64,000 nt of DNA from Candidatus Sulfotelmatobacter sp. (GTDB lineage Bacteria > Acidobacteriota > Terriglobia > Terriglobales > Acidobacteriaceae). The stretch spans positions 1-64,000 of the forward strand of contig JASHQM010000082.1 of assembly GCA_030039165.1 (NCBI GenBank). Direction: 5' to 3'. The notes under the pieces are model-generated. The model saw nothing but the letters and a program-made list of their open reading frames with translations. It made no database searches and was not told where the DNA came from. The position numbers were made by a program, and so were the translations under genes. Each line of letters starts with the position of its first letter. Position 1 is the first letter of the stretch. Below, in pieces: positions 30,742 to 40,443 of this stretch.

Positions 30742-32283
30742 ATGGCTCAATTGGCGGAACGCCCGGTCGCAAACACTCCTCGCGTGGGTAAGCCGGGCGA
30801 CCCATGCGTAATGGTGATCTTTGGCGCCGCCGGTGATCTCACCGCGCGCCTCCTGCTTCCCGCGCTTTATAACCTGGCGCGCGCCGGCCTGCTTCCCAAA
30901 GAATTTGCCGTGCTGGGCGTGGCCCGGGCGCAGATGTCGGACGAGGACTTTCGCAAAAAGATTCGCGAGGATGTCAAGGAGTACTGCGGCGAATGCATCG
31001 AAGACTCCAGCTGGGAGAGCTTTGCCCAGCGCTTCTATTACCTGACCGGCAACTTCAATGACGACAATCTTTATCCGCAGGTAAAGGACCGCCTGGCCAA
31101 AATCGACCACGATCACTCCACGCACCAGAATTTCTTCTACTACCTGGCCACCGCGCCGAGTTTCTTCGGGCGTATCGTGGAGAAGATTGCCGCCCTCGGT
31201 CTCATGGATCAGGGCAACAATCACTGGCGGCGGGTGGTCATCGAGAAGCCGTTCGGTCACGATCTCGAGTCCGCCAAGGTCCTGAACCAGCAACTGCTCA
31301 AGCTTGCCGACGAAAAACAGATCTACCGCATCGATCACTATCTCGGCAAAGAGACGGTTCAGAACATTATGGCGTTTCGCTTCGCCAACGGTATTTTCGA
31401 GCCGGTGTGGAATCGCCGTTATATCGATCACGTGCAGATCTCGGTCGCTGAAACCGTAGGCGTGGAGGGGCGCGGCAGTTATTTCGATCATGCCGGCACG
31501 TTGCGCGACATGGTGCCCAACCACATCATGCAGCTCATCAGCCTCACCGCCATGGAGCCGCCGATCTCCTTCGACGCCAACGCCGTGCGCGATGAACAGG
31601 CGAAGATTCTGCACGCCATTCAACCCATGAGCGATCAGGAAGTGCTCACCCGCACGGTGCGCGGCCAATATGGCGAAGGAACGGCCGCAGGCGAGCGCGT
31701 TCCCGCCTATCGCGCCGAAGCCGATGTCCCGCCCGATTCGCGCACCGAAACCTTCGTCGCCATGAAGCTCCTCATCGACAATTGGCGATGGGCCGACGTT
31801 CCCTTCTATCTGCGCACCGGCAAACGCATGCCCGTGCGCAACACGCACATCGTGATTCAATTCCGACGTGCGCCCTTCGTTTTGTTCCGCGACACCAGCG
31901 TCGAACATCTGATGCCCAACCAGCTGGTCTTGCATATCCAGCCGGAGGAAGGCATCTCTCTCCAATTCGCCGCCAAAGTTCCGGGCCCGGTCATGCGCCT
32001 CGGAACCGTAGACATGAACTTCGAATATCAGCAATACTTCGGCAAGCAGCCGAGCACGGGCTATGAGCGCTTGCTGCACGACTGCATGATCGGCGACCAG
32101 ACCTTGTTTCAGCGCGCCGATATGGTCGAAGCCGGCTGGAGCGTGGTCGACCCCGTCCTCAATGTCTGGACGGCGCTGCCGCCGCGCAACTTCCCCAACT
32201 ACCCCGCTGGCGCGTGGGGACCCAAGGAAGCCGACGATTTGATGGAGCACGACGGGCGTCACTGGAGGAACTTCGAGCAATGA
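30742..32283 (+). CDS. zwf: Glucose-6-phosphate 1-dehydrogenase
   Basis: [40 protein letters not shown]. Confidence 0.97.
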   Translation: MAQLAERPVANTPRVGKPGDPCVMVIFGAAGDLTARLLLPALYNLARAGLLPKEFAVLGVARAQMSDEDFRKKIREDVKEYCGECIEDSSWESFAQRFYYLTGNFNDDNLYPQVKDRLAKIDHDHSTHQNFFYYLATAPSFFGRIVEKIAALGLMDQGNNHWRRVVIEKPFGHDLESAKVLNQQLLKLADEKQIYRIDHYLGKETVQNIMAFRFANGIFEPVWNRRYIDHVQISVAETVGVEGRGSYFDHAGTLRDMVPNHIMQLISLTAMEPPISFDANAVRDEQAKILHAIQPMSDQEVLTRTVRGQYGEGTAAGERVPAYRAEADVPPDSRTETFVAMKLLIDNWRWADVPFYLRTGKRMPVRNTHIVIQFRRAPFVLFRDTSVEHLMPNQLVLHIQPEEGISLQFAAKVPGPVMRLGTVDMNFEYQQYFGKQPSTGYERLLHDCMIGDQTLFQRADMVEAGWSVVDPVLNVWTALPPRNFPNYPAGAWGPKEADDLMEHDGRHWRNFEQ

Positions 32284-33278
32284 TCCTCGCTGGCGACATT
32301 GGCGGAACCAACGCCCGGCTGGCTTATTTTCAGCCTCAGAACGGAAATTTCCGCATGCTCTCCGAGCGGGTTTTCGCCAGCCGCCAATACAGCCAATTCG
32401 CAGATATCGTTTCCCAATTCCTGAAAGACTCCGCCACCCGGCCTGAAATTGCCTGCTTCGGCATTGCCGGGCCGGTTCACAATGGACGCGTCGAAACCTC
32501 CAACCTCCCCTGGATCATCGAGCAATCGCTGTTGGCCAGGCAGATTCAGCTTCCCGCTACCTTGCTCATCAATGATCTGGAAGCCTCGGCCTGGGGCATT
32601 TCGACACTGCATCCTCAGGATCTGGTCGCGCTCAACCGGGTTCCATCGGCAGTGGGAAACCAGGCCGTGATCGCTCCCGGAACCGGCCTCGGAGAAGCGG
32701 GACTATTCTGGAATGGCAGCCAGCATCAGGTCTTCGCCTGTGAAGGCGGGCACACCGATTTCGCGCCCCAGGGCGATCTGCAAATCGAACTGCTGCGCTT
32801 CCTGGCCAAACGCTACGGCCACGTCAGCTATGAGCGCATCGTTTCCGGCCCGGGGTTGGTCAACGTCTATGAGTTCTTGCGCGAGAAACACCCAGGGGAA
32901 GAGCCTGCCGGATTTGGCGCGCAACTCGCGGATGCGGGCGCTGCCGCGGCCATCTCTCAAGCCGCACTCAACCGTACGAACTCTTTGGCGGAACATGCTC
33001 TCGACCTTTGGATTTCCATCTTCGGCGCCGAAGCCGGCAATCTCGCCCTCAAGACTATGGCTACGGGAGGAATCTTTCTCGGCGGCGGAATCTCTCCAAA
33101 AATTCTTCCCAAACTCACCGGTCCCGCTTTCATGCAGTCCTTTTTGGCCAAGGGCAGATTGCGGCCGCTGCTGGAAGGCATTCCGGTGCAGGTGATCATG
33201 AACGACAAGACCGGCTTGCTGGGAGCGGCCCGCTGCGCCAGCGCGAATGCTGCCAATGGGCAAACGGTGCGCCCGTGA
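32280..33278 (+). CDS. glk: Glucokinase
   Basis: [20 protein letters not shown] overlaps zwf stop (ATGA). Confidence 0.95.
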   Translation: MILAGDIGGTNARLAYFQPQNGNFRMLSERVFASRQYSQFADIVSQFLKDSATRPEIACFGIAGPVHNGRVETSNLPWIIEQSLLARQIQLPATLLINDLEASAWGISTLHPQDLVALNRVPSAVGNQAVIAPGTGLGEAGLFWNGSQHQVFACEGGHTDFAPQGDLQIELLRFLAKRYGHVSYERIVSGPGLVNVYEFLREKHPGEEPAGFGAQLADAGAAAAISQAALNRTNSLAEHALDLWISIFGAEAGNLALKTMATGGIFLGGGISPKILPKLTGPAFMQSFLAKGRLRPLLEGIPVQVIMNDKTGLLGAARCASANAANGQTVRP

Positions 33279-34072
33279 GCGGCGCGCCCGAGATTCACCG
33301 CTTAACCACCCCGCAGGATCTTTTCCAGGCCGCGGCCGATGAAGTGATTCGCGCGGTGAAGCAGGCGGTTCGCGAGCGTAATCGTTTCACCATCGCCCTG
33401 GCCGGCGGCTCGACTCCGAAAGGTCTCTATACTCTGCTTGCCGCCAACGCCGACGTTTTCCCCTGGGATCGCATGTTCCTTTTCTGGGGCGACGAGCGCC
33501 ACGTCCCGCCAAACGATCCCCAGAGCAATTTCCGCATGGCACAAGAGGCTTTGCTATCCAGGGTTCCCGTTCCGGCGCAGAATGTTTTCCGTATCCCCGC
33601 CGAAAATCCCGATGCCAACGCGGCCGCGGCCGCTTACGAACAAAGCCTGCGCAAATTCTTTGACGTCCATGAGGGCGAGTTTCCCAGCTTTGATTTCATT
33701 TTGCTCGGCCTCGGCCCTGACGGGCACACCGCATCTTTGTTTCCCGAAACTGCCGCCCTCGAGGAAAAAACCTGCTGGGTGGTTGCCAATTGGGTGGAGA
33801 AGCTCAGGACCCATCGCATTACCCTCACTCTCCCCGTCTTGAACGCCGCCCGCATCGCGGCTTTTCTGGTGAGCGGAACCGACAAGGCCGCGATCCTGCA
33901 CCAGGTCCTCGAAGGCAAAGATAAAGATGAAGATGAAGACGAAGACGGCAATAAAGATAAAGATAAAGACGCGGATGAGAAATATCCGGCACGTTTGGTG
34001 CGGCCGAAAAGCGGAAAAGTGATCTGGTTTGTCGATCGTGCCGCAGCCAGCGAACTCGCCCCCGCAGCCTGA
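33275..34072 (+). CDS. pgl: 6-phosphogluconolactonase
   Basis: IALAGGSTPKGLYTLL, FLFWGDERHVPPNDPQSNFRMA; GTG start overlaps glk stop; contains a K/D/E repeat insertion. Confidence 0.93.
   Translation: MSGAPEIHRLTTPQDLFQAAADEVIRAVKQAVRERNRFTIALAGGSTPKGLYTLLAANADVFPWDRMFLFWGDERHVPPNDPQSNFRMAQEALLSRVPVPAQNVFRIPAENPDANAAAAAYEQSLRKFFDVHEGEFPSFDFILLGLGPDGHTASLFPETAALEEKTCWVVANWVEKLRTHRITLTLPVLNAARIAAFLVSGTDKAAILHQVLEGKDKDEDEDEDGNKDKDKDADEKYPARLVRPKSGKVIWFVDRAAASELAPAA
33915..33980. repeat. Low-complexity hexamer/trinucleotide repeat (GATAAA/GATGAA/GAAGAC) in pgl
   Basis: Encodes KDKDEDEDEDGNKDKDKDADEK. Confidence 0.85.
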
Positions 34073-34153
34073 AGTCCCGCTGCTCGCCTCCAGAGTGCGC
34101 GGGCTCTAACCGATTTTTTCCCTTCCGATTGTTTGGAGCGCGCTCGAATCGCG

Positions 34154-34555
34154 CTAGTGGGCTCGCCAGCCGGCGATTTCTTTCAGTCCCTTGCCGCGCG
34201 CGTGCTCGAACAAACGCACCCGGTGGCGTGAGTGCTCAAATTCGTGGATGTCGGCCCAGACTTCCGCCTGCCACGTCTTTTCGTGCGTAGCCGCTTCGCC
34301 GCAGGTGGCGCACCGCGTATGCAGGCTGAAGCTCGTGTCGCTCTCAACGCCCGCCCCAGGCAGTTCGACAAAGATACAGCGCACTTCCTGAATTTCTTCG
34401 TGTTCGTCGAGCAGGTGCTCGTAACGCAACAGGTAGTGAAAGCCCAGGCGGTGAGCTTCGGCTTCGGCCTCACCGCGTGTGTGGAAAGGTCCGTATTCCG
34501 CCCGTAACGTCTCGGTGGAATCGCAGGCCATCCAGAAGATTTCCTTGTAGAGCAT
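34154..34555 (-). CDS. Hypothetical protein with CxxC motif
   Basis: ORF with protein-like composition, HTRCATCGEAATHEKTW; no recognised family. Confidence 0.5.
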   Translation of the reverse strand: MLYKEIFWMACDSTETLRAEYGPFHTRGEAEAEAHRLGFHYLLRYEHLLDEHEEIQEVRCIFVELPGAGVESDTSFSLHTRCATCGEAATHEKTWQAEVWADIHEFEHSRHRVRLFEHARGKGLKEIAGWRAH

Positions 34556-34754
34556 TCGTTCGCCACCCGGGGACTGCGGCTGGGACTGAAGTTTTGTCCC
34601 GGACCGCTTCCTGCAATTGGCAGGCCGATGCGGCTTTGGCAGTTAAGCTCTGTCGTTCCAACGTATTCCTGAGAGCTACTCGCTTCCGGGCTCTCCCCAG
34701 ATGCAAACTGTTGGCTTGGGAGTGCAGCCCGATGCAGTTGCACCGCTGCGGCGC

Positions 34755-35015
34755 TTACGTCCCCGCCGCCTGCCCCAGAACCGCCCCCAGTCGCTCGGGA
34801 TCCTCCGTCCAATTCTTGCCCCCATGGCTGGCCACATACATGGCCAGCTCCAGGCGGCTCCAAACCCCAAGTTTGTCGAAGGTGCTGCGCAAGTGATTCT
34901 TCACCACCTGCTCCGTGGTATTCATTAACCGGCCAATCTCGCGATTGGTCAGGCCCTCCCAAACCAGAGTGGCTACCTGGACTTCTTTCCGCGTCAAGCG
35001 GTCGCGCGGAGTCAT
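34755..35015 (-). CDS. Small HTH-only LuxR/NarL-type regulator (B1)
   Basis: LTRKEVQVATLVWEGLTNREIGRLMNTTEQVVKNHLRSTFDKLGVWSRLELA; ATG overlaps stop of upstream HTH gene (ATGA). Confidence 0.85.
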   Translation of the reverse strand: MTPRDRLTRKEVQVATLVWEGLTNREIGRLMNTTEQVVKNHLRSTFDKLGVWSRLELAMYVASHGGKNWTEDPERLGAVLGQAAGT

Positions 35016-35287
35016 GAGTGCAGCTCCGCTTTCTCGAACGCGGCGGTGGCCAGCCGCACCCGCTTTCGCCCTTCGCGAATTCCAGCCCGCAGAAACAACG
35101 TGCGCAGGTGCTGCTTCACAGTCCGCGGGCTGATGCTTAATTGCCCGGCAATCTCCTTGTTGCTGCATCCTTGTATCAGTAGATTGAGTACTTGCTGATC
35201 GCGGGGAGTCACTTTGATTTTGTTCAGTTCGATCACGATAATTTTCTCCTTCAATCCTGGCGGATTTCTTTTCCCTTCTTCCTCCAC
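35012..35287 (-). CDS. Small HTH-only LuxR/NarL-type regulator (A1)
   Basis: VTPRDQQVLNLLIQGCSNKEIAGQLSISPRTVKQHLRTLFLRAGI. Confidence 0.85.
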   Translation of the reverse strand: MEEEGKRNPPGLKEKIIVIELNKIKVTPRDQQVLNLLIQGCSNKEIAGQLSISPRTVKQHLRTLFLRAGIREGRKRVRLATAAFEKAELHS

Positions 35288-36038
35288 CTTCCCATCACGC
35301 AGTTCTGCACATGCTTCGCCAAACTTTCACCCCCGCGCGCTTCCGCCCGTAACGGCGCGCGCAGACAGCACTTAGGGATAAGACCCTGGCGGCGGATGAG
35401 CCCGTTCCAACAATTGCGCCACTCAAAGTTTCTCCCGGATTGGGACGAACCACGCGATGGATCAGCAGTCCACGGAGGATGCAAGTTGCCCTTTCCTCAA
35501 CATCAAGCCTGTATGCTGGTTCGCGCGAGTAAGACATTGGCACTCCATCCGTCCGCCTTAACCGTTTGTTCAAAGTGCATTAACTGCAATTAAGCTTCGC
35601 CTTTCCTCTCGCCGGAAAACCTGATCGTGCAAGCATCTCCTCCTCGAGTCGCTCGAAAACTCTCCTTCCCCATACCGAACTCGATGCCCGAGGCTGGTTT
35701 CATTTTGGTTTCTGATTGACCATCAATTCTCGGGCTCTGGGGGAGGAGAAAACTCAGCCGTTCTGAATTACCGAAGTAATTCGCCCGCTTCAAAAAGTGA
35801 ATGCAAACTAATTGCTGGGGGCGTGTGTCCTGCCTCATGCACCGAAGGCTTGAACCGCAGAATGCCGAAGAGCACAGGTCACAAAGAAGAGCCCATCGGA
35901 ATGGGGACTCTACCTTGCCGGGAACTTTCGCTGCCAAAGCGAAAAGGGAACCCAGCGACATCTCCTGGTCGCAAGGATTGCACTAGAAAGGGACTAGAAT
36001 AGGGTGCAGACTCTGCCCTGCCCCGGCGTCAAAACGCT

Positions 36039-37865
36039 GTGAGTGATGACGATAACAAGCCGGCGCTCGACGAGCAGACTTTCGCCAAACTGCTCGAGGC
36101 CGCCCACGTGCTCCAGGAGCACGGGCGCAGCGTGCGCGACTTACAGGAGCGCATGGAGCTGCACAGCGAGCGCCTGCGCGAGCAGCAATTGGCGGATCAT
36201 CCCGCCCACCCGGCAAACCCGCCGGCTCCCGCCGAGGTCTCACGGCCCGACGACTATACCCTCACCCTGGCGGAAGTGGTCGAGGTACAAAGGCAGATTC
36301 AGCTGCGGCGCCTTGACCTGAACCACGCCGTGGCGTTGATCGCGGAGAAAGTCGCGCACATGACCAACGCCAGCGGCGCCGGCGTTGCAATTCTCGACGG
36401 CAGGACGGTGCGCTACCGCGCTGGAGCGGGGCCGACGGCCCTGCCGGTGGGGTCAGAAATACCGCTCTCGAACGCCATTTGCGCCGCCAGCATTCGCACC
36501 GGCCAGGTCATTCGCAGCGAGGACGTCAACACTGAGGTTTTGTTCGATCCCGAGCCCTGCCGGCAACGGGGAATTTCCTCCTTGCTCGTCGTCCCGATTT
36601 ACCACGATGGCGACATTGTCGGCGGCCTGGAGCTGTATTTCGATCGCCTGCGCGGATACGCCGAGCAAGACATTCACACTTGCCGCCTTCTGGCCGGGCT
36701 GATTACCGAAGCGATCGGACGCGAGGCAGAGCAAACGCTGAAGAAATCGGTGGCGGAGGAGCGATCCACCATGCTGGCCGCCATCGAGAAGCTACAGCCA
36801 AATCTGGCCGCGCTGGCCGGCGAGCACCCCGCGCCGCCCGCCACGTACAACGGAGCTGCCGGCGCCGTTGCCCAGGATTCCACCTGCTCGAAATGCGGCA
36901 AGAAGTTTCCGGCTGACGAACAGTTTTGCGAAAACTGCGGTGCGCCCAGGGTCGCCGATGCGCAAGCATCGTTGCAGAGCAAACTGGCCTCGGCATGGCA
37001 GAAGCAACAGGCGGAGCAGGAAACTCATCCCCCAGTGCCGGCGGCAAGCACTCCTCCGCCGCCTGTGCCGGATCACGACTTCCATGCCCCCCCGCTGCCA
37101 GACAACCTCGCGGAAGCGAAGCCAGAGAACAGCGTCCTGCGCAGTTCGACTTCGGCGTCCGATGTCCATGCCAAGGTCGAAGACAACAGAAACGATCCCT
37201 TCTCGCCCCGGCCTCTGGCGGTGAGAGCTGGCGGCGCAGATAGCTTCTCACCCGTTTTGAAAATCGGTCTCTCGAAACCTTCCTCATCCAGAAACAGAAA
37301 CGAAGGCCAGCCGCACTTCGGGGACGAGCCCAATGATGATTCTTCCCAGGCGTTGGTCCGAATCCCGGAAAATGCTGAGGAAGATCGTCATCCTGAATTA
37401 TGGACCTCGGCGGCCAAAACGCGTGACTTTCTGGAATCGCTTGCCGGCTCGCAGAACTCCGGCAGGCTGATTAATTTCTGGCGCGCCCATCGCGGCGATT
37501 TCTACCTCGCTGTGGCCGTCGTCCTGGTCATTGTCGTGATTCGCTGGGGAGTTGGGTCGGCCCATTCGGTGGTGGCCCGGGAGGGTGGGACCACGGTTTC
37601 CGCCGGCAATCCGCAACCCTCGCCTCCCGACGCCAATCTCTCTCCTTTCGACAAATTGCTGGTTCGCCTTGGACTGGCAGAAGCCCCCGAGCCTCCGCAG
37701 GACAAGGGCAATCCCGATATTCAAGTCTGGGTCGACTTGCATACCGCTCTCTACTATTGCCCCGGCGCTGATCTCTACGGCAAGACGCCGAAAGGCAAAC
37801 TCACCACCCAACGCAATGCGCAGTTGGATCAGTTCGAGCCCGCCAATCGCAAGCCCTGCCAGTGA
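36039..37865 (+). CDS. GAF domain - zinc ribbon - transmembrane protein
   Basis: GAF-like 'AVALIAEKVAHMTNASGAGVAILDGRTVRYRAGAG...GISSLLVVPIYHDGDIVGGLELYFD'; zinc ribbon CSKCGKKFPADEQFCENCG; TM FYLAVAVVLVIVVIRWGV; GTG start. Confidence 0.85.
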   Translation: MSDDDNKPALDEQTFAKLLEAAHVLQEHGRSVRDLQERMELHSERLREQQLADHPAHPANPPAPAEVSRPDDYTLTLAEVVEVQRQIQLRRLDLNHAVALIAEKVAHMTNASGAGVAILDGRTVRYRAGAGPTALPVGSEIPLSNAICAASIRTGQVIRSEDVNTEVLFDPEPCRQRGISSLLVVPIYHDGDIVGGLELYFDRLRGYAEQDIHTCRLLAGLITEAIGREAEQTLKKSVAEERSTMLAAIEKLQPNLAALAGEHPAPPATYNGAAGAVAQDSTCSKCGKKFPADEQFCENCGAPRVADAQASLQSKLASAWQKQQAEQETHPPVPAASTPPPPVPDHDFHAPPLPDNLAEAKPENSVLRSSTSASDVHAKVEDNRNDPFSPRPLAVRAGGADSFSPVLKIGLSKPSSSRNRNEGQPHFGDEPNDDSSQALVRIPENAEEDRHPELWTSAAKTRDFLESLAGSQNSGRLINFWRAHRGDFYLAVAVVLVIVVIRWGVGSAHSVVAREGGTTVSAGNPQPSPPDANLSPFDKLLVRLGLAEAPEPPQDKGNPDIQVWVDLHTALYYCPGADLYGKTPKGKLTTQRNAQLDQFEPANRKPCQ

Positions 37866-38023
37866 ATGGTACAGATGCCAACCGGCATTCGCGGCGATCG
37901 CCCTTTCCCTACATGGATTCCCCGGCGCACCTAAGGCGCTGACCGGAGCGGCCCCGCATCGCATTTGACAACCCTCGTTTTGCGGAGTGCAATCCTAGAG
38001 ACACCTGTTTCCGGAGATCTCCT

Positions 38024-39292
38024 TTGCCTGACTCCACGGACGAGACTAAATCCGACACCCTGCCGAATCCTGAAATGAATCCGCTTCGCAATCCGCTTTT
38101 GGCGGCGAATATGGGACGTTGGGCCGAGGTCTACTTCACCACTCCCCCAGAAAAGCGCGCGGAGGCGGTCGCCGCGCTGATTCGCGAGCTCGAAAGTGCT
38201 CCGGCCGCGGCCGCCGCCGATATTCCTGCCGAGTCTCATCTGGCACACCAAGCGCAGGCCCCTGCGGAAGTCGAGACCAGTATTCCTGTTTCAGCGCCCG
38301 CCGGCCTCCAGTCCTTCACGCTCGAACGTGGGATTGTTTGCCCGGCGTGCGGCCGCGAGAATCCAGAAGCTCAGCTTTTTTGCGGAATGTGCGGCTCAGC
38401 CCTGGTGAATGCGCCGGTTGCGGACGAGCCTGCATATCTACCTGAGAGCGCTCCCGCTTCCTTCCTTGGTCTTCCCAACCCATACGACGCAACTTTTGCT
38501 GATCGCTTCAAAGACGACCCCATCATTCCGCAGGATCCCTCGATCTATGACCGCACCATCCCCAGCTTCGCAGTAGAACCGGAACATGTTCCCTACCGTT
38601 ACCGCATGTACGTCGGCGCTATTCTGGCCATCATTCTGGCCGCCCTCATTTATGTGGCATGGCGCGGCAAGAGAATATTTTCGGGATCGGAGCAATCCCT
38701 CTCATCCACGGGAATGCCCGCTACAGAACTAGCTCCTCCCGTGCAATCCCCCGTAGTAGTGCCCGCCGCCTCGGAGAAACCGCCCCAACCGTCGAATAGC
38801 GCAGCCACTGATCGGGCTGGCCAGGGTTCAGTGGATCAGGGCTCAAATGGTTCGTCGCCGGCGCCTCAGGCTGGCAACGCGCAACCGCAGACTCCTTCTC
38901 CCGGCGCGAATGATCGGCAGGCTTCAACCGACTCGCCGCAGGCCGTAAAGAATCACCCGCGAGCGCACGTAAAACCCGCGGCGCATCTCGAGCCGGTTGC
39001 AACCAACCTTCCAAGAGACGCCGGAGAGCAGGAATTCGCCACCGCCCAGAAATTCTTAGGCGGAAGTCCGGGATCGGCACGTGACACGAGCGAAGCTGCC
39101 GTCTATTTGTGGAAAGCTGTCAGCAAAGGAAATGGTGCGGCCACGGTTGCCTTATCGGATCTCTACCTCCACGGCGACGGCGTCCCCAAGAGCTGCGATC
39201 AGGCCCGTTTGCTGCTCGATCTCGGAGCGCAGAAGGGCGCAAAAGGCGCAGCCGAACGCCTGCGCAACATGCAAGCCTTCGGCTGCCAGTAA
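38024..39292 (+). CDS. Zinc ribbon - transmembrane - Sel1-like repeat protein
   Basis: CPACGRENPEAQLFCGMCG; TM 'YVGAILAIILAALIYVAW'; 'AAVYLWKAVSKGNGAATVALSDLYLHGDGVPKSCDQARLLLDLGAQKG'; TTG start. Confidence 0.8.
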   Translation: MPDSTDETKSDTLPNPEMNPLRNPLLAANMGRWAEVYFTTPPEKRAEAVAALIRELESAPAAAAADIPAESHLAHQAQAPAEVETSIPVSAPAGLQSFTLERGIVCPACGRENPEAQLFCGMCGSALVNAPVADEPAYLPESAPASFLGLPNPYDATFADRFKDDPIIPQDPSIYDRTIPSFAVEPEHVPYRYRMYVGAILAIILAALIYVAWRGKRIFSGSEQSLSSTGMPATELAPPVQSPVVVPAASEKPPQPSNSAATDRAGQGSVDQGSNGSSPAPQAGNAQPQTPSPGANDRQASTDSPQAVKNHPRAHVKPAAHLEPVATNLPRDAGEQEFATAQKFLGGSPGSARDTSEAAVYLWKAVSKGNGAATVALSDLYLHGDGVPKSCDQARLLLDLGAQKGAKGAAERLRNMQAFGCQ

Positions 39293-39382
39293 TCGTATTG
39301 GCGAATGATTCTGCGGACTCCGGATCAAACTTTCAGTGCGCTTCAAGTAGTTTCCCGTCCGCGCAACGCCCGCACCCGAGCA

Positions 39383-39616
39383 TTATGCCATGGTCTGCGG
39401 TTCCTCGCGCCGCGACTCGTACCATAAGGCGAGCTCGACGCGGTTCCACAGCCCGAGTTTGTCGTAAATCACCCGCAGGTAATTCTTTACCACGTGCTCC
39501 GTGGTGCCGATCTGCAGGGCTACATCGCGGTTCTTCAGGCCCTGGGCGACAAGCTCGATGACGCGGTGCTCGCGCTCGCTGGGGGTACGTGCTCCATAAC
39601 GCTCGTTTGCGAACAT
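39383..39616 (-). CDS. Small HTH-only LuxR/NarL-type regulator (B2)
   Basis: RTPSEREHRVIELVAQGLKNRDVALQIGTTEHVVKNYLRVIYDKLGLWNRVELALW. Confidence 0.82.
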   Translation of the reverse strand: MFANERYGARTPSEREHRVIELVAQGLKNRDVALQIGTTEHVVKNYLRVIYDKLGLWNRVELALWYESRREEPQTMA

Positions 39617-39828
39617 AATTGCCTCCGGTACAAAAGGGTTGCGAGTTTCACCCGCTTGATGCCATTGGTGATGCCAAATCTCAGGAATAGGCGGTTGAAG
39701 TGAGCCTTTACGGTTCGGCGCGCCATCTTGAGCTGTTTGGCGATTTCGGCGTTATCGCAGCCTTGTAAGAGCAGTTCTACGATTTGCTTTTCACGCGGTC
39801 CAAGCCGAACCTGCTGATCCAACATCAC
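39535..39828 (-). CDS. Small HTH-only LuxR/NarL-type regulator (A2)
   Basis: LGPREKQIVELLLQGCDNAEIAKQLKMARRTVKAHFNRLFLRFGI; 3' end overlaps B2 by ~82 bp. Confidence 0.82.
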   Translation of the reverse strand: MMLDQQVRLGPREKQIVELLLQGCDNAEIAKQLKMARRTVKAHFNRLFLRFGITNGIKRVKLATLLYRRQLCSQTSVMEHVPPASASTASSSLSPRA

Positions 39829-40279
39829 TCCTCCCTTTTGGTGAGATTTCCCGCTGGGAATTACCTGGGATATTTACTGAACTACGTTGCATCCAATATG
39901 CCACTCCGCGGCCGGAATGGCTGTGATGCGCGAACATCCATTTCCACAGGCGCTTAGGAGTACATGCAGCGCGGACAAGCGGAAGAGTGCGCAGAAACCG
40001 CGCCTGCGCCGCGCCATTCGCCACGACCAGCTGGAAACCGCGTAAAATCGGCGCAAATTACCACGCAGCCTGCGGCTCCCGGCAAAAAGCAAAACGCCGC
40101 CATGACGCGAAATGCCGCCATGGTCGCGCCAATTGCCCCTCGAGAAATGTTCGCTCTCCGCGAAAAAAAATTTCATCGAGGGCCGCTGCACTCAGGTGAA
40201 TACCCTAGGAGAAAAGTTCCAGGCTGCGGTCTCGTTGCGGAACAATTTACATGATCAACCTGATAGAGGAAGGGCCTGT

Positions 40280-40288
40280 TGTGGATAA
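40280..40288 (-). promoter_or_regulatory. Isolated consensus DnaA-box-like 9-mer (TTATCCACA on - strand)
   Basis: TGTGGATAA in the upstream region of the UvrD/PcrA gene. Confidence 0.3.
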
Positions 40289-40443
40289 CTGCACGTCATC
40301 GGCCAAATCTTTACACAATATTTATGTAGAGAGTGGCTCGTTTCATAGAAAGATGGCGCGATCGCGATCGTCGGAACGCGACTCCGCAAAAGAACTCCGC
40401 CACGCCTGTAGAATAGATCATCAGCTTCGGAGCCACTTCCGCA

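Noticed and set aside
30700-32280. 526-aa minus-strand ORF opposite zwf
   Set aside because: Antisense shadow ORF; zwf on the plus strand is clear
34183-34962. 259-aa minus-strand ORF overlapping the HTH and hypothetical genes
   Set aside because: Low-quality translation spanning real genes in another frame; HTH frames have clear homology
35668-35683. 'cccataccgaactcgatg' resembling a 5S rRNA segment
   Set aside because: Only a short match to the conserved 5S loop; flanking sequence does not continue as 5S and there is no rRNA operon
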